From: Microbacterium laevaniformans
GTDB lineage: Bacteria > Actinomycetota > Actinomycetes > Actinomycetales > Microbacteriaceae
Assembly: GCF_016907555.1 (NCBI RefSeq)
Contig: NZ_JAFBCE010000001.1
Location: 496,001 to 560,000 of the forward strand
DNA: 64,000 bases
Reading direction: 5' to 3'
The translations under genes and the position numbers were made by a program. The notes under the pieces are model-generated. The model was given only the letters and a program-made list of their open reading frames with translations. It did no database searches and was not told the origin of the DNA. Below, in pieces: positions 62,057 through 64,000 of this stretch. Numbering within the stretch: the stretch's first letter is position 1; every line of letters begins with the position of its first letter.

Positions 62057-63746
62057 GCTGCACCCAGGCGGCCGAGACCGGCGCCCGCGAGTCGAGGCCC
62101 CGTCGGTCCGACGGCTCGCTGTCTATCGTCTACGGCCGCAAACAGTCGTCGTTGACGGGTACCTCGTCCATGCCATGCGGTGTCTCCGGAACTCCGTCGA
62201 TTCGCTGATCGTGCTCGCGCCATCAGGTCTTCAGAGTGCGCTGCGGGCAGCCATCGGTGTCGATCTGGATGTGACCATTCTCGCCGGTGAAGAGATCGCT
62301 TCGCCTCAGGGCCTCTGTCGCGCGGTGGAAGGCGAGGAGGCACGCTGGGGCCCGGTCGACGAAGTCATCGTCACCGACGACAGCTGGTTCGGGCCCGCGG
62401 CTCCACTTGCTCCAGTTTTCGAACGGATGACCGCACAGCGACATTCGACGTGGACGATGATGGGCTCTTCGGCTTATTCGACCATGTGGATCGGCATCGA
62501 GCGCGTCTTCTTCGCGGAGTGGGCCCGATGCGGCGGGGAGCTCGGTGCCGCGCTCGAGCGGATCGCATCGGAAGCGCAGACGGCCGGTGCCGTGGCTTTC
62601 CCGCAACCCGTCGACGAGGCCGTCGCTCACGGGGGTGCACCCCTCGTGCCGATCGCGCTGTTCATCGACCCGCCGGGGACGCTGGATCTGCCTCATGTCG
62701 TGCGGACGATCGAGAACGCGGGGCTCCGCGCCGGGACGGTGGCCCAACACCTCGCGCGACACATCGATCCGCGCACCTTGAATGCTCGACTTGCGCTCAT
62801 GAGTGTGCTTCCCGTAGGCGGGACCTCTGAGTACCCGACCGATCGGACCATGGATGTGCGGGTGGTCGTTCATGTGGAGCCGGGCCACGCAGTGGAAGGG
62901 ATCATTCCTGCTCTCCGACTTCTCGCGCCCCTGTCTCGTCTCGTTGCCACGGTTGCCGACGAGGACGTCCGTCGGGTGCAGCGTGCTTTCGAGTCACACG
63001 CGCTCACCGTCGAGATCCGGCCGGTCGATCCGCGAGAGGGACAGATGGGTGCGCTTCTGCGCGGCTGCAGCGAGTTGCTCCGTGCGGACAGCCTCGACGA
63101 TCTCCTGGTTGCGATCCGGGTCGGTACGGTGCGCGGTTCTGTTCCGCGCGTGAAGCAGTATCGAATACGGCACAGCCAGACCGCTGTCTTCGCCGACGCC
63201 GTGCATCTCAACGCCGTGCTGGATCTGTTCCACGGGGATCCGCACCTCGGTTTCGTCCTACCTCCTGTCATCGCGATCGGTGGCGAGGACCTCGGATCGG
63301 GATGGCGTGGACGTGTGGAGCGCGCGGCTGCGCTGCGTCGCTCGCTCGGCGTCGAGGTACCACTCGGCGACTCACCCCTCGAACCCCCGGCGGGGATCTG
63401 GATCGCACGGGTGGCAGCGCTGGGGACGCTCCGGCGGTATCCCCTGACTGCTGCCGATCATCGCCGCGACACGGTCGAAGGCGGCGTTTTGGAAGCCCTC
63501 ATCGCTCATGTCGTCGGCGCCAACGGTTTTTCCAGCAGAACGGTCATCGATCCGCGGGGAGCCGCAATCAGTCATGCGGATCTGGAGTACACCCTCGATC
63601 AGCTTGCGGCAGCGATCAGAGGCACTCCCACGCAACAGATCCAGCTTCTCACGCGGATGGGGGATCTCGGGGATGGGTCAGTGAAAGCGACGCTTCGTGC
63701 GGCATGGCGCCGTGCTCGAGCCAATCGTAGAGCGAATCGCGCATGA
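62034..63746 (+). CDS. Rhamnan-synthesis-F-like protein (RgpF family), putative glycosyltransferase
   Basis: A 570-residue cytoplasmic protein. The first 200 residues have the layout of the RgpF family: an N-terminal VVDGYLVHAMRCL block, then EVIVTDDSWFGPAAPL near residue 110 and SSAYSTMWIGIERVFF. The RgpF family acts in rhamnose-polymer assembly. The C-terminal 300 residues also contain repeated alpha/beta elements but no motif I can name. ATG 62034 is used; TTG 62031 and GTG 62040 are nearby. It is coupled to wzt and to the next RgpF-like gene. Confidence 0.7.
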   Translation: MSVPSSPELHPGGRDRRPRVEAPSVRRLAVYRLRPQTVVVDGYLVHAMRCLRNSVDSLIVLAPSGLQSALRAAIGVDLDVTILAGEEIASPQGLCRAVEGEEARWGPVDEVIVTDDSWFGPAAPLAPVFERMTAQRHSTWTMMGSSAYSTMWIGIERVFFAEWARCGGELGAALERIASEAQTAGAVAFPQPVDEAVAHGGAPLVPIALFIDPPGTLDLPHVVRTIENAGLRAGTVAQHLARHIDPRTLNARLALMSVLPVGGTSEYPTDRTMDVRVVVHVEPGHAVEGIIPALRLLAPLSRLVATVADEDVRRVQRAFESHALTVEIRPVDPREGQMGALLRGCSELLRADSLDDLLVAIRVGTVRGSVPRVKQYRIRHSQTAVFADAVHLNAVLDLFHGDPHLGFVLPPVIAIGGEDLGSGWRGRVERAAALRRSLGVEVPLGDSPLEPPAGIWIARVAALGTLRRYPLTAADHRRDTVEGGVLEALIAHVVGANGFSSRTVIDPRGAAISHADLEYTLDQLAAAIRGTPTQQIQLLTRMGDLGDGSVKATLRAAWRRARANRRANRA

Positions 63747-64000
63747 AGCGCACGGCCCGCACAGCCTGCCCGTTGCCTGCTGACCCCCGGCGGCTGGTCA
63801 TCTTCTCGTTCTTCGACGCGGGCGGTGTGGTGGACGACTACGTCCGGTTGTCGCTCGAAGCTCTGCGTCCCCACGCTGACGAGATCGTGGTGATCGTCAA
63901 CGGTGCTCTCACGCCGGATGGCCGCGAGACTCTCGAACGATATGCGGAAGACGTCGTCGTGCGACCCAACGAAGGGTTCGATATCGGCGCGCACCGCGAC
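63743..64000 (+). CDS. Rhamnan synthesis F family protein, 5' part
   Basis: The first 86 codons of a gene that runs past the right edge. After a basic N-terminus, LVIFSFFDAGGVVDDYVRLSLEAL and EIVVIVNGALTPDGRETLE are clear RgpF-family motifs, followed by RPNEGFDIGAHRD. This matches rhamnan synthesis F proteins more closely than the gene before it. ATG overlaps the preceding stop by four bases (ATGA at 63743-63746). Confidence 0.85.
   Translation, partial: MKRTARTACPLPADPRRLVIFSFFDAGGVVDDYVRLSLEALRPHADEIVVIVNGALTPDGRETLERYAEDVVVRPNEGFDIGAHRD

Overview
The window is high-GC actinobacterial DNA, most consistent with a Microbacterium-like member of the Microbacteriaceae. Reasons: strong G/C third-position bias, many GTG/TTG starts, split acyl-CoA carboxylase genes with an epsilon subunit, a disulfide-less LpdA-type reductase, LGFP-repeat and LCP surface proteins, and many starts only 6-7 nt downstream of a TANNNT -10 box (leaderless mRNAs). 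I saw no rRNA, tRNA, CRISPR array or transposase.

Left part (1-40.9 kb) is mostly core metabolism. sdhCDA (minus; sdhA cut by the window edge) diverges from a mannose-1-phosphate guanylyltransferase gene. A nucleoside uptake and salvage cluster follows (BMP lipoprotein, ABC ATPase, two permeases, cytidine deaminase, thymidine phosphorylase, adenosine deaminase). A DUF559/AbiEi-like nuclease gene then sits between two nearly identical 86-90 bp palindromes. Next come a mannitol PTS operon (IIB, HPr, EI, MtlA, MtlF, MtlD) with a divergent PRD regulator, an acetyltransferase, phosphohexomutase, purine nucleoside phosphorylase, LpdA, a biotin carboxylase/BCCP gene, maf, an RNA methyltransferase, a three-gene signalling set, accD-accE, birA, a PH-domain protein, purK, purE, an LCP ligase and a glycosyltransferase.

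Right part (40.9-64 kb) is a cell-surface polysaccharide region with frequent strand switches and less uniform codon use. It encodes a pathway to a CDP-3,6-dideoxy-4-ketohexose: RfbF, RfbG, RfbH (E1), and a PDR-type flavin/iron-sulfur reductase in place of the usual E3. Beside it are a split transketolase and an SDR reductase, a combination suggesting a two-carbon branched 3,6-dideoxy sugar made by yersiniose-like logic but with a transketolase. GtrA-like, DPM/GtrB-like and polytopic glycosyltransferase genes could carry a lipid-linked sugar across the membrane. A lipoprotein and a ten-repeat LGFP secreted protein follow, then the dTDP-rhamnose genes (fused rmlC-rmlD, rmlB, rmlA), a two-domain glycosyltransferase, a Wzm/Wzt polysaccharide exporter and two tandem rhamnan-synthesis-F-like proteins, the last cut by the right edge.

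The strongest candidates for something undescribed are the transketolase/PDR-reductase branched-sugar system and the palindrome-flanked nuclease gene. All functions are read from sequence by eye; no database or structure search was run.
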